Shown piece by piece: positions 52,699 through 60,951 of a stretch of 64,000 nt of DNA. Position 1 is the first letter of the stretch; every line of letters starts with the position of its first letter. Position numbers and translations under genes: made by a program. Under the pieces are notes generated by a model. The model ran no database searches. It worked only from the letters and a program-made list of their open reading frames with translations, and was not told where the DNA came from. The DNA is from Oscillospiraceae bacterium (GTDB lineage: Bacteria > Bacillota > Clostridia > Oscillospirales > Acutalibacteraceae), in contig SVOB01000001.1 in NCBI GenBank assembly GCA_015066565.1, forward strand, positions 248,001-312,000, read 5' to 3'.

Positions 52699-55401
52699 TT
52701 ACTTAACAAACATAATCGTGTCAAGTCGAGCCGCATCAAAAGCGTCAACAGCTCCGTCGGAGTTAAGGTCCGCTTTTAAAGCCTGAACAGCCGTCATATC
52801 TACCTCACCAACAGAAGCAGAAATTATAAATCCAATATCGTTTATATCCTCAAAGCCGTCCTCGTTTATGTCATAATTTATCGAACAGGCAACAAGCGTT
52901 TTATACGCAAGATTCGAGTTGTTGGATATAGAGCCCTTGAAAACATTCTGACCGTCAGTCAATACCTGACCGTCGACAATTTTAACCGTACCCGTATAAC
53001 TGCTGACAGTGATACTGCTGTCAGCCGTATTACAGCCGAGTGTGATTTCACCGCCGTCAAGAGCCATTATACCCGTTGCGGTAAAGTTTCCGCCGAGGAT
53101 GCTTGTGTTCAATGCCATAATACTTTTGAAGTTTACGTTACCGCCGCAAACCTTCAAACCGTAAAATATACTTGCGTCATTTACATTCAAGGTTCCGCCC
53201 TGCACGCTCTGAGCATAAACATTAAGATACCAGGGTGAACCGGAGTGCGCATAGGTAATTCCCCTCGCAGTGCTCATTACAGCACCGTCACCGAGTATAA
53301 GATTAACGGTATCCAGAAGCTTTAAATCGTTGCTGTAAGTAATATTACCGCCGACATAGTACCATCCCTCATAAAGAGTTGTCTCATCACCTGTCAGTAT
53401 ATTCGCTATAACAGTTTGAGTGTTTTGATTTTCATCAAGATAGTTTACCCTGATTCTTCCGCTTAAGGCATAGGTTGCAGTATAGGTAATATTATCCGTT
53501 ACTTCGGCAGGCTCGGGCGACCAACCGGCAAACCTGTATTCCATACCGTTTTCATCAAAATACGTTTCGGTTATTTCGCCGTTAAATACGGGAAGTTCTC
53601 CGTAAGACACATTTTCATCTGTTTCAACGGTTACGCCGTCTATTACAAAGTTGACGGTGTAGGTGTAAATTTCAAAATCAGCCGTAACTGTTACAACCGA
53701 ATCGGGCATTATAAACCTGCCGTCAGTTACGGTTATATCATTGTTATTGCCGTCCTTAACAGTTAAGCTTTCAAGATAGCATCCCGTATTTGGCGTAACG
53801 GTAAGCGTAACCTCCTCGCCGAAATTCGATCCGCTGACGCCTGTTACTGTTCCGTATTCATCAGAAATGTAATTAATCGTATTATATGAATACGGTACAA
53901 GCGTTTTTTCTTTAACTGAATCCAAATCAGCCGTTCCTGTGAATATCTCAGTCGCATCATCGGCGTTTTTGAAGGATTTACCATCGGCAATAGTAACAGC
54001 CTGCGTACTCGTTGACGATATTCTATATTCTTTTGAATAGATACTGTCTGTGGGCTTTTTATATCCTATCGTAATTGCATCTTTAACGGATATGTAACTT
54101 TTTACGATTGTATTACCGCCGTAAAAATTCATATTGCCGCCCATAGACCAAATGGAGCTGATTTCTACTCTGCCGTCGTATATGTTGACATCGTAGGCGG
54201 TTAAAACCGTACTCGTTATATTAATGTTTCCGCCGCAGATAGTAACGGAAGTAGCGAGTAACCCGTCAGATATTAAAGCGCCAGTCCTTCCCTCCTGACA
54301 GTATATAAATAGATTTGTGTCGGAAAGAACCGAATAATTAGTTGTTCCCAAAGTATTCATTGTTGCGCCGTCAGCCAGAATGATATGGGCGTCTCCCGTA
54401 AATTGAAGATTATTTGTGTATGTAATATCATGGTCAACCAAATACCAGCCGCCGGGAAGCTCGGTTTCAGTACCGTTAAGAGTTCGTGTGCCGGCATACT
54501 GCTTTACGCCGTTTTCATCAATATAAGCGGTTTTATCTACAACATCATAAGTAGCCATGTATGACATATCGCCCATAACCTCAAACGGCTCCGGCGACCA
54601 ACCGCTGAAAGCATAGCCGTTATTCTCGTCGACCGGTTTTTCGGGAATTGCACCGTCGTATGTTGGGATTTCGCCCTGCGTTGCGTTGGTATCGGTTTCA
54701 AGCACCGTACCGTCATAGTTTTTCCACTTAATTGTTGCCTTATCATTTACGCAGTAAACCGTATTGCCGTTTTTATTAAAAAGAGTAGCCGCTACATCAT
54801 AACCGTTAACATTTGTCGAGCCGCCCGTCAGGCTTTCGTTAACCGTAAGCGGAAGCGAAATATAAACGGACGCATTCTCAACAGGACTAAGCAAGCTGTT
54901 AAACGAAAAACCGTTTTCACTTTCATATAATTGAAAACAGTTAATCGTATTTGAAAGAAAAGTAATTTTTTTAAGCGAGTTGCAATGGTAAAATACTCCG
55001 ATTCCGAAGCTTGTGGTTTTTTTCGGAAGCTCAATTTCAACTAATTCCTCACAACCGCCGAAAACGAACATTCCAAGATCGCGAAGAGACGTCGGAAGAC
55101 TTACCTCAGTTACATCGCACCTTTCAAAAATATAGTCTCCGAGCTTTGTAACGCCTTCATCAACAACGATTTTCTGTATATAGAAGTCTTCTGCAAACGG
55201 GCTCGGATTAGTACCCGAGTAATTAGGCGTCGCTCCGCTGCCGTAAAGACGCAGAGTACAGTCGTCGTCGGTATATTCATAATAAACATTTGACGTTCCC
55301 AAACGGCCTGTCTGAGTTTCAGCCGACGCTGTAATCGGAATTACGGCAAGCAACAAAGCAGCCACCATAAAAACCGATGTTATTTGTTTAAACAATTTCA
55401 T
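52699..55401 (-). CDS. secreted BspA/InlB-repeat protein with C-terminal dockerin
   Basis: A 900-residue exported protein. Signal peptide 1-27 (ITASAE), a BspA-type leucine-rich repeat segment (about 75-150), then two copies of a module with an InlB B-like repeat (GWSPEP..TYMATYD and GWSPEPAEV..TYTATY) and a beta-helix-like segment (GWYLVDHDITYTNNLQF, GWYYVGGNITYSNDLKL). A divergent InlB repeat (GRFIMPDSVVTVTADF) lies between. The last 60 residues are a dockerin type I-like domain with two calcium loops, DINEDGFED and DLNSDGAVDAFD. It may bind a cohesin on a scaffold or surface; none is in the window. It is preceded by a GGAG site and by the 11-bp direct repeats. Confidence 0.85.
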   Translation of the reverse strand: MKLFKQITSVFMVAALLLAVIPITASAETQTGRLGTSNVYYEYTDDDCTLRLYGSGATPNYSGTNPSPFAEDFYIQKIVVDEGVTKLGDYIFERCDVTEVSLPTSLRDLGMFVFGGCEELVEIELPKKTTSFGIGVFYHCNSLKKITFLSNTINCFQLYESENGFSFNSLLSPVENASVYISLPLTVNESLTGGSTNVNGYDVAATLFNKNGNTVYCVNDKATIKWKNYDGTVLETDTNATQGEIPTYDGAIPEKPVDENNGYAFSGWSPEPFEVMGDMSYMATYDVVDKTAYIDENGVKQYAGTRTLNGTETELPGGWYLVDHDITYTNNLQFTGDAHIILADGATMNTLGTTNYSVLSDTNLFIYCQEGRTGALISDGLLATSVTICGGNINITSTVLTAYDVNIYDGRVEISSIWSMGGNMNFYGGNTIVKSYISVKDAITIGYKKPTDSIYSKEYRISSTSTQAVTIADGKSFKNADDATEIFTGTADLDSVKEKTLVPYSYNTINYISDEYGTVTGVSGSNFGEEVTLTVTPNTGCYLESLTVKDGNNNDITVTDGRFIMPDSVVTVTADFEIYTYTVNFVIDGVTVETDENVSYGELPVFNGEITETYFDENGMEYRFAGWSPEPAEVTDNITYTATYALSGRIRVNYLDENQNTQTVIANILTGDETTLYEGWYYVGGNITYSNDLKLLDTVNLILGDGAVMSTARGITYAHSGSPWYLNVYAQSVQGGTLNVNDASIFYGLKVCGGNVNFKSIMALNTSILGGNFTATGIMALDGGEITLGCNTADSSITVSSYTGTVKIVDGQVLTDGQNVFKGSISNNSNLAYKTLVACSINYDINEDGFEDINDIGFIISASVGEVDMTAVQALKADLNSDGAVDAFDAARLDTIMFVK

Positions 55402-55425
55402 AAGCTACTCCTTATCCTACTTACG

Positions 55426-55454
55426 ATTATAAATTCATTATTAATCATAACATT
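55426..55454 (-). promoter_or_regulatory. candidate activator-dependent promoter of the dockerin protein gene
   Basis: Minus-strand TATAAT (55431-55426) with a poor -35 (AATGTT, 55454-55449) at 17 bases. The direct repeats lie just upstream of the -35, the layout expected where an activator replaces a weak -35. Confidence 0.45.
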
Positions 55455-55457
55455 CTC

Positions 55458-55479
55458 AGTCCAACAAATGTCCAACAAT
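55458..55479 (-). promoter_or_regulatory. tandem 11-bp direct repeat next to the dockerin gene promoter
   Basis: On the plus strand AGTCCAACAAA followed by TGTCCAACAAT; on the coding strand this reads TTGTTGGACA units. It shares an exact 19-mer with the element at 44988-45009. The distance to the dockerin protein ATG is about 57 bp. Confidence 0.65.
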
Positions 55480-55522
55480 ATTAAATTTTATTATAACATA
55501 AAGTTTAAAAAGTTTCAATTAA

Positions 55523-55672
55523 TTAATAGAAAAGTTATCTATCGGTTTTAAAAGTAAAAACGGGTTATCTGCTTGTGATTTTAAGTTCGATGTGATAAAA
55601 TATATTAATAATATTTATGATGACAACGGCGTTGACAGAGCCAAATTGTCTTCTGTCGAGGCAGATAATTGA
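55523..55672 (+). pseudogene. possible remnant of a coding region
   Basis: A 49-codon open frame without a start codon, ending in TGA, with a protein-like composition (for example DFKFDVIKYINNIYDDNG and DRAKLSSVEADN). It lies in the 332-bp gap between the two divergent genes. I recognise no family. It could be the 3' relic of a lost gene or chance. Confidence 0.3.
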
Positions 55673-55733
55673 CAGTTTTTTATCTTTATTTAACTGACCG
55701 TAAGTTTAAATTCTATATGCAGGGAGAAGAACT

Positions 55734-56576
55734 ATGAATATTGAAAAAAACACAATTAACATAGGACTTGAAAAACCGTTGAAAATTTTACACGTAACCG
55801 ATTCGCACATCGCCCTTGCTGATGAATTTGACAACGAACAGAAGCACGTGCTTTGTGAGCGATTATTTTCTCCTGATAAAGAAAAATACTTATATGAACA
55901 AATTGCATACGCTAAGGAGCACTGCGACCTGCTTGTGCATACGGGAGATTTGCTTGACTTTGTTTCTCACGCCAACACCGTAAAGGGCCGTGAAATCCTT
56001 TCGGACGACTTTATTTTCTTCATTGCGGGAAATCACGAATATTCACAGTATGTCGGCGAAGCCTGGGAAGACAAAGCCTACCGTATGAACAGTTTTATGG
56101 AAATTGAAAGGTACGGCGGTTTGGGAGTGCCGATGCTTTGGAATACAAGAACAATAGGCGGAGTTAATTTTATCGGTATTGACAACAGTTATAATTTATT
56201 TGAAGACTGGCAGATACACCACCTGAAAAAAGAAGCGGAAAAAGGACTGCCGATTATACTCTGTATTCACGCTCCCCTCTTTGAACAATCGCTTTATGAT
56301 TACCATTATTCAATGGTAACGGGAGACAGTTGCACTTATCTGACAGGGCTTGACGAGGAGCATCTTGAAAGATACTCGGAATTCAGAGCATATCAGCAGA
56401 GACCTGACGAGCCTACTTTGAGAATGATTGATTATATAAAGAGCGAACCGCTTATTAAAGCGATTCTTACCGGACACCTTCATTTCAGCTATGAGAGTTA
56501 TATAACCGATTCATTACCGCAATTTGTTACGGGCGGCGGATATGACAACATTTGCCGTGAGATAACTTTAATATAG
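55734..56576 (+). CDS. metallophosphoesterase (calcineurin-like)
   Basis: A 280-residue phosphoesterase with HVTDSHIAL (Asp and His ligands), VHTGDLLDF, FIAGNHEYS, CIHAPLFEQ and LTGHLHFSYE, the complete metal motif set. No signal peptide is visible. It is close in design to the phosphoesterases at 48855 and 50260 and lies 25 bp before the rhamnosidase gene, so they probably form one operon. The AGGGAG ribosome binding site is strong. The substrate is unknown; a sugar phosphate or phosphodiester released with rhamnose is one possibility. Confidence 0.83.
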   Translation: MNIEKNTINIGLEKPLKILHVTDSHIALADEFDNEQKHVLCERLFSPDKEKYLYEQIAYAKEHCDLLVHTGDLLDFVSHANTVKGREILSDDFIFFIAGNHEYSQYVGEAWEDKAYRMNSFMEIERYGGLGVPMLWNTRTIGGVNFIGIDNSYNLFEDWQIHHLKKEAEKGLPIILCIHAPLFEQSLYDYHYSMVTGDSCTYLTGLDEEHLERYSEFRAYQQRPDEPTLRMIDYIKSEPLIKAILTGHLHFSYESYITDSLPQFVTGGGYDNICREITLI

Positions 56577-56601
56577 CACACGTAATATCATGGAGTTCAT
56601 A

Positions 56602-58572
56602 ATGACACGTAACGTATTTGAGAAACAGCAAAAAGACGTATTCGGCAACGCCGAATGGCTCACCTTCGGAGACGAAACCGAGGCAATTATTGCAAGAAAA
56701 GACTTTTCGGTAAATGAGCTGAAAAATACTGTACTGACAGTAACGGGTCTTGGCTTCTGCGAGTTATATATAAACGGCAAAAGCATATCCGACAGACTTT
56801 TTGCGCCTGCGTGGACCAACTATCTTCCGCTTGACACTCCGAATATGAATTACCCGATTTATGACACTCTTACATACAGAATAATGTATGAAAAAATCGA
56901 CATTACGCCGTTTATTAAGCAGGGACAGAATACTTTCACAGTTCATCTCGGCGGCGGTTGGTTTTGTCAGCACGAAAGCGATAACGAGGGAGTAAAGCCC
57001 TACGGTAAGCTGACGCTTTGCTTCAGCATAATGCAAAATGAAACCTGCGTAGCAAAAAGCGACGCTGAGGTTAAATGGAAAAAATCGTTTATCACAAGGC
57101 AGAATATCTATTTCGGCGAAAAGCTGGATTTAAGGCTCGGCGGCTATGATTTTTCGTTTTTAAGCTTCATTCCCGACGAATGGCAAAACGCCGATATACG
57201 CGACATTCCGCAGTCGATACTGACACCTCAGAACTGCCCCGAAGATAAAATTATAAGAACGGTTAAGCCAAAAATAATATTAAAAAAAGATAATTACGCA
57301 ATTTATGACCTCGGCGAAAATCTTTCGGGCTACCCTCTTGTTGAGTTTAAAGGCGCTGAAAGCGGCGAAGTAATATCTTTAAGATTTTCGGAAGAGCTTG
57401 ACGAAAACGGCTTTCTCGATTTCGCTTCAACCGGCGGAGACGACAGAATTCAGGAAGAGGAATATATTTTTGACGGAAAAGCAAAAAATGCTCATCAGCA
57501 TTTCACCTGGCACGCCTGCAGATATTTTGATGTAAAAGGAACGGCTCAGGTCAACGAATTCTATGTTATACATACCGATTTAAAACTCAAAGCCCGCTTT
57601 AAGTCAAGCGAGCCTGTTCTTCAATGGTTATATGACAGTTTTATAAGAACTCAGCTTAACAACAGTCATTGCAGTATCCCCTCTGACTGTCCTCACCGTG
57701 AAAGACTCGGCTATACGGGCGACGGTCAGTTGACCTCTAACGCGGTTATGGACTGCTTTGAAGCAGACGGTTTTTACCGCAAATGGATGCAGGATATTGC
57801 AGATTCACAGGATATTTATAACGGTCACGTTCAGCACACGGCTCCCTTTTACGGCGGAGGCGGCGGTCCCGGCGGCTGGGGCGGCGCAATTGTTTTTGTG
57901 CCTTATAATCATTATAAGCATTACGGAGACAAAGAAATCCTTGAAAAATACTACGTTAATATGCTCTCCTATCTTAATTATATGGACAGCCGAAGCGAAA
58001 ACGGACTCGTTGTACGTGAGGAAAAGGGCGGTTGGTGCCTCGGCGACTGGTGTTCGCCGCAAAACCGCAACCTCATTCCCGAGGAATTTGTGAACACTTA
58101 TTTTTACATTAAGGCGCTGAACCGTGTAATTGAAGTTTCAGATATTATCGGAAAAGATACTGAAAAACTGAATAAAAAAAAGGAAAGCGTTACCGCTTCA
58201 TTTATGAAAGCATTTTATGACGAAAGCACGGGTACATTCTGTAATTCGGTTGAAGCGACGGACGCTTACGGCTTTGACCTCGGTCTCGGAGACGAGAGAA
58301 CGCTCGACGCTTTAGTTAAAAAATATACTGCTCTCGGCGAATTTGACTGCGGTATTTTCGGGACATACATTTTAATCTCCGTTCTCTGCGAAAACGGGAA
58401 AATGGAGCTTGCGAAAAAACTGCTTACAAGCAAAAAGGAAAACACCTTCTACAATATGATGAAACACGGCGCGACAACGCTCTGGGAAAACTGGAACGGA
58501 GCCGAAAGCCACGACCACCCGATGTTCGGTGCAGTTGTTGAATACTTGTTGAAGTATTTTAATGAATATTAA
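56602..58572 (+). CDS. alpha-L-rhamnosidase-like glycoside hydrolase (GH78)
   Basis: A 656-residue enzyme of the GH78 type. An N-terminal beta-sandwich region (ELYINGKSISDRLFAP, YDTLTYRIMYEKIDITPFI) precedes the (alpha/alpha)6 barrel with DCPHRERLGYTGDGQ (362-376), the hallmark motif supplying catalytic acids, and DWCSPQ and TTLWENWNG further on. It is shorter than typical 850-1000 residue members and lacks a visible signal peptide, so it probably acts in the cytosol on short oligosaccharides. Start ATG 56602 has GGAG 6 bases before; the longer frame starts 4 codons earlier on that same site. Terminator follows. Confidence 0.88.
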   Translation: MTRNVFEKQQKDVFGNAEWLTFGDETEAIIARKDFSVNELKNTVLTVTGLGFCELYINGKSISDRLFAPAWTNYLPLDTPNMNYPIYDTLTYRIMYEKIDITPFIKQGQNTFTVHLGGGWFCQHESDNEGVKPYGKLTLCFSIMQNETCVAKSDAEVKWKKSFITRQNIYFGEKLDLRLGGYDFSFLSFIPDEWQNADIRDIPQSILTPQNCPEDKIIRTVKPKIILKKDNYAIYDLGENLSGYPLVEFKGAESGEVISLRFSEELDENGFLDFASTGGDDRIQEEEYIFDGKAKNAHQHFTWHACRYFDVKGTAQVNEFYVIHTDLKLKARFKSSEPVLQWLYDSFIRTQLNNSHCSIPSDCPHRERLGYTGDGQLTSNAVMDCFEADGFYRKWMQDIADSQDIYNGHVQHTAPFYGGGGGPGGWGGAIVFVPYNHYKHYGDKEILEKYYVNMLSYLNYMDSRSENGLVVREEKGGWCLGDWCSPQNRNLIPEEFVNTYFYIKALNRVIEVSDIIGKDTEKLNKKKESVTASFMKAFYDESTGTFCNSVEATDAYGFDLGLGDERTLDALVKKYTALGEFDCGIFGTYILISVLCENGKMELAKKLLTSKKENTFYNMMKHGATTLWENWNGAESHDHPMFGAVVEYLLKYFNEY

Positions 58573-58611
58573 CAAAAAGGTTCTCAAACAAACAGTTTGA
58601 GAACCTTTTTT
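58570..58611. terminator. bidirectional terminator
   Basis: Perfect 15-bp stem AAAAGGTTCTCAAAC / GTTTGAGAACCTTTT (58575-58589 with 58595-58609), 5-base loop, T run and A run on either side, ending the rhamnosidase operon and the sigma-factor operon. Confidence 0.93.
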
Positions 58612-58621
58612 AAATTAAGAA

Positions 58622-59518
58622 TTACGGTACGTAAACGGCTTTCGGATGATAGAAGGTCTTAAACTTATCGATATCGCCGAAATCCAAGCCAAGCTCCGTT
58701 CCCATAGGCGAGAAATAACTGTTATCGGGAGTTACAACAAATTCCATCCATCCCGCATAGATGAAAATAAGTTCCTGGCCTTTGTATCTTTGAAGCATTG
58801 CATTGAAATCGTCAAACCACGGACCGCCGAATGAGGGTGATGCAAACAGTTTTCCGTCTTCTTTGGTAAGTGTAATAATTGCTACAAGCTTATCGCCGTT
58901 GTATGCAAGATAATCACGGAAATTCTGCCTTATCTCTAATGACTTTCCTTCTACTCCGTCATACATAACGTGGCAATAACCCTTTGGCATTATTACAAGA
59001 TTGTCGGCAGAAACGCCGCTTGCAGTAAGTTCATTTTTGAATCTAACAGTATTTTCTTTGAAATATTCTGCGGCTTCCTCATCGGTCAATTCCTCGCCGA
59101 TGACTTTTATTTGTTTGTCAAACGGCAAAGCGCGAATATTCCAACCTCCTACATTTCCTCCTGATTGTTCTCCACCGTAACTGCTGTCGCCTTGATTTGC
59201 CTGACTTGTTGAAACCTCGGTTGTCTGTAACGGATCATTTGTATTTTCATTGTCGGTTGGATTTACAATTACGGTTTCACCGTCAGAGTCCTCATTAACC
59301 AAGGTGATTCCCGTTTTATCGTGGTCGCCGCCTGACTTTTCTATATAGTTACCGATTATTCCGCTTTTACAAATACCTATTGCAACAAGCGTAAGCACAA
59401 ATACTGCGGTCAACGAAATCAGAACACGCTTAGCAGTTTTTTTCTTTGCTTCCTTTTCTTTATTATATACGTCAATGCGTTCTAATACGCTCTCTGACAT
59501 TTCCTCATAACTCTTCAT
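58622..59518 (-). CDS. membrane protein paired with the ECF sigma factor (candidate anti-sigma factor)
   Basis: A 298-residue protein: a short cytosolic N-terminus (1-33), one membrane helix (about 34-56), a polar linker rich in Asn, Thr and Gly (60-130), and an external domain with LTDEEAAEYFKEN and GPWFDDFNAMLQRYKG. The start ATG at 59518 has GGAGGG 8 bases before, and it overlaps the sigma gene by 14 bp. Anti-sigma factors are often one-helix membrane proteins encoded downstream of the sigma gene, but the cytosolic segment is short for a classic anti-sigma domain. Function is inference. Confidence 0.65.
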   Translation of the reverse strand: MKSYEEMSESVLERIDVYNKEKEAKKKTAKRVLISLTAVFVLTLVAIGICKSGIIGNYIEKSGGDHDKTGITLVNEDSDGETVIVNPTDNENTNDPLQTTEVSTSQANQGDSSYGGEQSGGNVGGWNIRALPFDKQIKVIGEELTDEEAAEYFKENTVRFKNELTASGVSADNLVIMPKGYCHVMYDGVEGKSLEIRQNFRDYLAYNGDKLVAIITLTKEDGKLFASPSFGGPWFDDFNAMLQRYKGQELIFIYAGWMEFVVTPDNSYFSPMGTELGLDFGDIDKFKTFYHPKAVYVP

Positions 59519-60065
59519 AGTTAAAGCCCTCCTTTTCAAGTTCGTTTTTCAGGGCAATTCTCGCTCTGTAAGCAAGAGTTTCAACAGCGTGAACGCTCTT
59601 TTTCATTACAGCCGAAACTTCTTTATTTGAGAAATTTTCAAAATAGATAAGCCAAAGCACCTGACGGTATTCGGCTTTCAGCTTTTTCATAGCGGAATAA
59701 AGAGTCTTATTTCGTTCCTCTTTTATAAATTCATCCTCAAAAGCCTGCTCATCATCAGAAAGTCCGAACACGGTTTCAATCGGAGTTTCATTTTTACGCT
59801 TTTGCTTTCTCAGATAGTCAACGGCAATATTTCTGCCTATTGTATAAAGCCAAGTCTTAAAAGAGCCTTTTCCTTTGTCCTTCGGCTTCTTTGTGCCGAT
59901 AAGAACGAAGGTGTCCTCACAAAGCTCCTCGGCAACGCTTAAATTGCCTACAAAGCTGTTAAGATAGAAAATCAGACCGTCCTTATATTCTTTTATGATT
60001 TCGACTAATCCCTGTTCATCACCGTCTATACGGAAACGGCGGTAGCTACTTTCACCGTTATCCAT
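59505..60065 (-). CDS. ECF-type RNA polymerase sigma factor
   Basis: A 186-residue sigma-70 family factor of the extracytoplasmic-function group. Region 2 includes VAEELCEDTFVLIG and FKTWLYTIGRNIAVDYLRKQKR; region 4 has LKAEYRQVLWLIYFENFSNKEVSAVMKKSVHAVETLAYRARIALK. The start ATG at 60065 has GGAGGG 7 bases before; a longer frame begins 11 codons earlier with no ribosome binding site. It overlaps the membrane partner gene by 14 bp. A candidate ECF promoter lies about 40 bp upstream. Confidence 0.9.
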   Translation of the reverse strand: MDNGESSYRRFRIDGDEQGLVEIIKEYKDGLIFYLNSFVGNLSVAEELCEDTFVLIGTKKPKDKGKGSFKTWLYTIGRNIAVDYLRKQKRKNETPIETVFGLSDDEQAFEDEFIKEERNKTLYSAMKKLKAEYRQVLWLIYFENFSNKEVSAVMKKSVHAVETLAYRARIALKNELEKEGFNYEEL

Positions 60066-60101
60066 CCCGCAACCCTCCTTTAAAGAAGCTTCTTTCACCT
60101 A

Positions 60102-60129
60102 TTACACGAAATTGAGTACCAAAACCTCA
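60102..60129 (-). promoter_or_regulatory. candidate ECF-type promoter of the sigma operon
   Basis: Minus-strand TGAGGTTTT (60129-60121) and CGTGTAA (60108-60102). The CGT-containing -10 is typical of ECF promoters and would allow autoregulation. The -35 match is loose. Confidence 0.4.
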
Positions 60130-60211
60130 CGGCTTTTTTGATAAAATTATATTTTTTTCTTTCTTAAAGGTCAATAAATAACCAATAATTAATCTTAAAC
60201 TTTAAAAACAA

Positions 60212-60257
60212 ACGGCAAAAGAGCGATACCGGTAAGGAGGTATCGCCCAAAAGCCGT
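60212..60257 (-). terminator. nested hairpin terminator after truncated cotJC
   Basis: Inner stem GCGATACC / GGTATCGC (60223-60230 with 60239-60246) and outer stem ACGGC / GCCGT (60212-60216 with 60253-60257), followed by T residues on the minus strand, 19 bp after the stop. Confidence 0.6.
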
Positions 60258-60275
60258 CTGCAAATTATTTTATTA

Positions 60276-60707
60276 TTATTTTTTCGGGATAAACGACGGA
60301 TTGAAAGCGTAGAAATTCTTGCTGTCAAGTCTGTCGGTTGTTCTTCTCAAAGCTTCGCCAAAGCGCTGATAATGAACTATTTCGCGCTCGCGAAGGAATT
60401 TAATCGGTTCTCTGACATCGGGGTCATCGACGAGATTGAGAATGTTGTCATAGGTTACTCTTGCCTTCTGTTCTGCCGCTAAATCCTCGTGCAAGTCTGC
60501 AATTACGTCGCCCTTTGACTGCATTGAAGCCGCTGTATAGGGAAAGCCGCTTGCCGCTGTCGGATATACTCCGGTTGTATGGTCGACAAAATAAGCGTCA
60601 AAGCCCGCTTTTCTTATATCCTCTTTTGAAAGATTTCTTGTAAGCTGATAAACTATAGCACCTATCATCTCAAGATGACCTAATTCCTCAACGCCTACTG
60701 AGGACAC
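60276..60707 (-). pseudogene. cotJC: 5'-truncated cotJC (spore coat / manganese catalase family)
   Basis: The visible part, starting near VSSVGVEELGHLEMIGAIVYQLT and ending KNFYAFNPSFIPKK, matches CotJC from about residue 57 onward. It includes helix motifs GDVIADLHEDLAAEQKARVTY and REREIVHYQRFGEAL that carry metal ligands. About 55 N-terminal residues, including the first ferritin-like helix, are missing, and the upstream sequence changes abruptly at about 60700-60720. No cotJA or cotJB is nearby. A TTG-initiated frame continues to 60770 with non-homologous residues. Either a deletion or insertion event, or an assembly join, would explain it. Confidence 0.75.
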
Positions 60708-60723
60708 TTTGTTGGACACCTTA

Positions 60724-60843
60724 ATGATACAGCATAGGTATTTTACAAGGTGCGGACACACCACAAACAAGATATTAAAAGAAACTCAAGAAACGGACAA
60801 GCAGTACGCTATAAACTACGATGTAAGAGTATATGCGGCGTAA
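60724..60843 (+). other. 39-codon open frame antisense to the cotJC upstream region
   Basis: Plus-strand frame starting at an ATG (60724) and ending TAA, with protein-like content such as NKILKETQETDKQYAINYDVRVYAA. The frame is also open upstream, so it may be the end of a larger lost gene. No ribosome binding site is visible and I recognise no family. It occupies the 181-bp gap together with the terminator at 60886. Confidence 0.3.
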
Positions 60844-60885
60844 AATTAACTGCCTACCCCCTGCTAAGCAATCTGACAGTAATAA

Positions 60886-60916
60886 TGATAAAAGGCTCGG
60901 AGAAATCCGAGCCTTA
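60886..60916 (-). terminator. terminator of the second dockerin surface protein gene
   Basis: Stem AAGGCTCGGA / TCCGAGCCTT (60892-60901 with 60906-60915), 4-base loop, T run on the minus strand, 36 bp after the stop. Confidence 0.88.
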
Positions 60917-60951
60917 AATCTTATTCTTAACTTAATTCTATACAAGACCGT

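Noticed and set aside
55669..55697. A TTGACA-based promoter for the phosphoesterase-rhamnosidase operon.
   Set aside because: TTGACA at 55669-55674 is present but no acceptable -10 box is found 16-18 bases later.
44802..60951. An integrated mobile element covering the accessory region.
   Set aside because: No integrase, transposase, relaxase or phage gene was seen, and codon use and ribosome binding sites resemble the housekeeping half.
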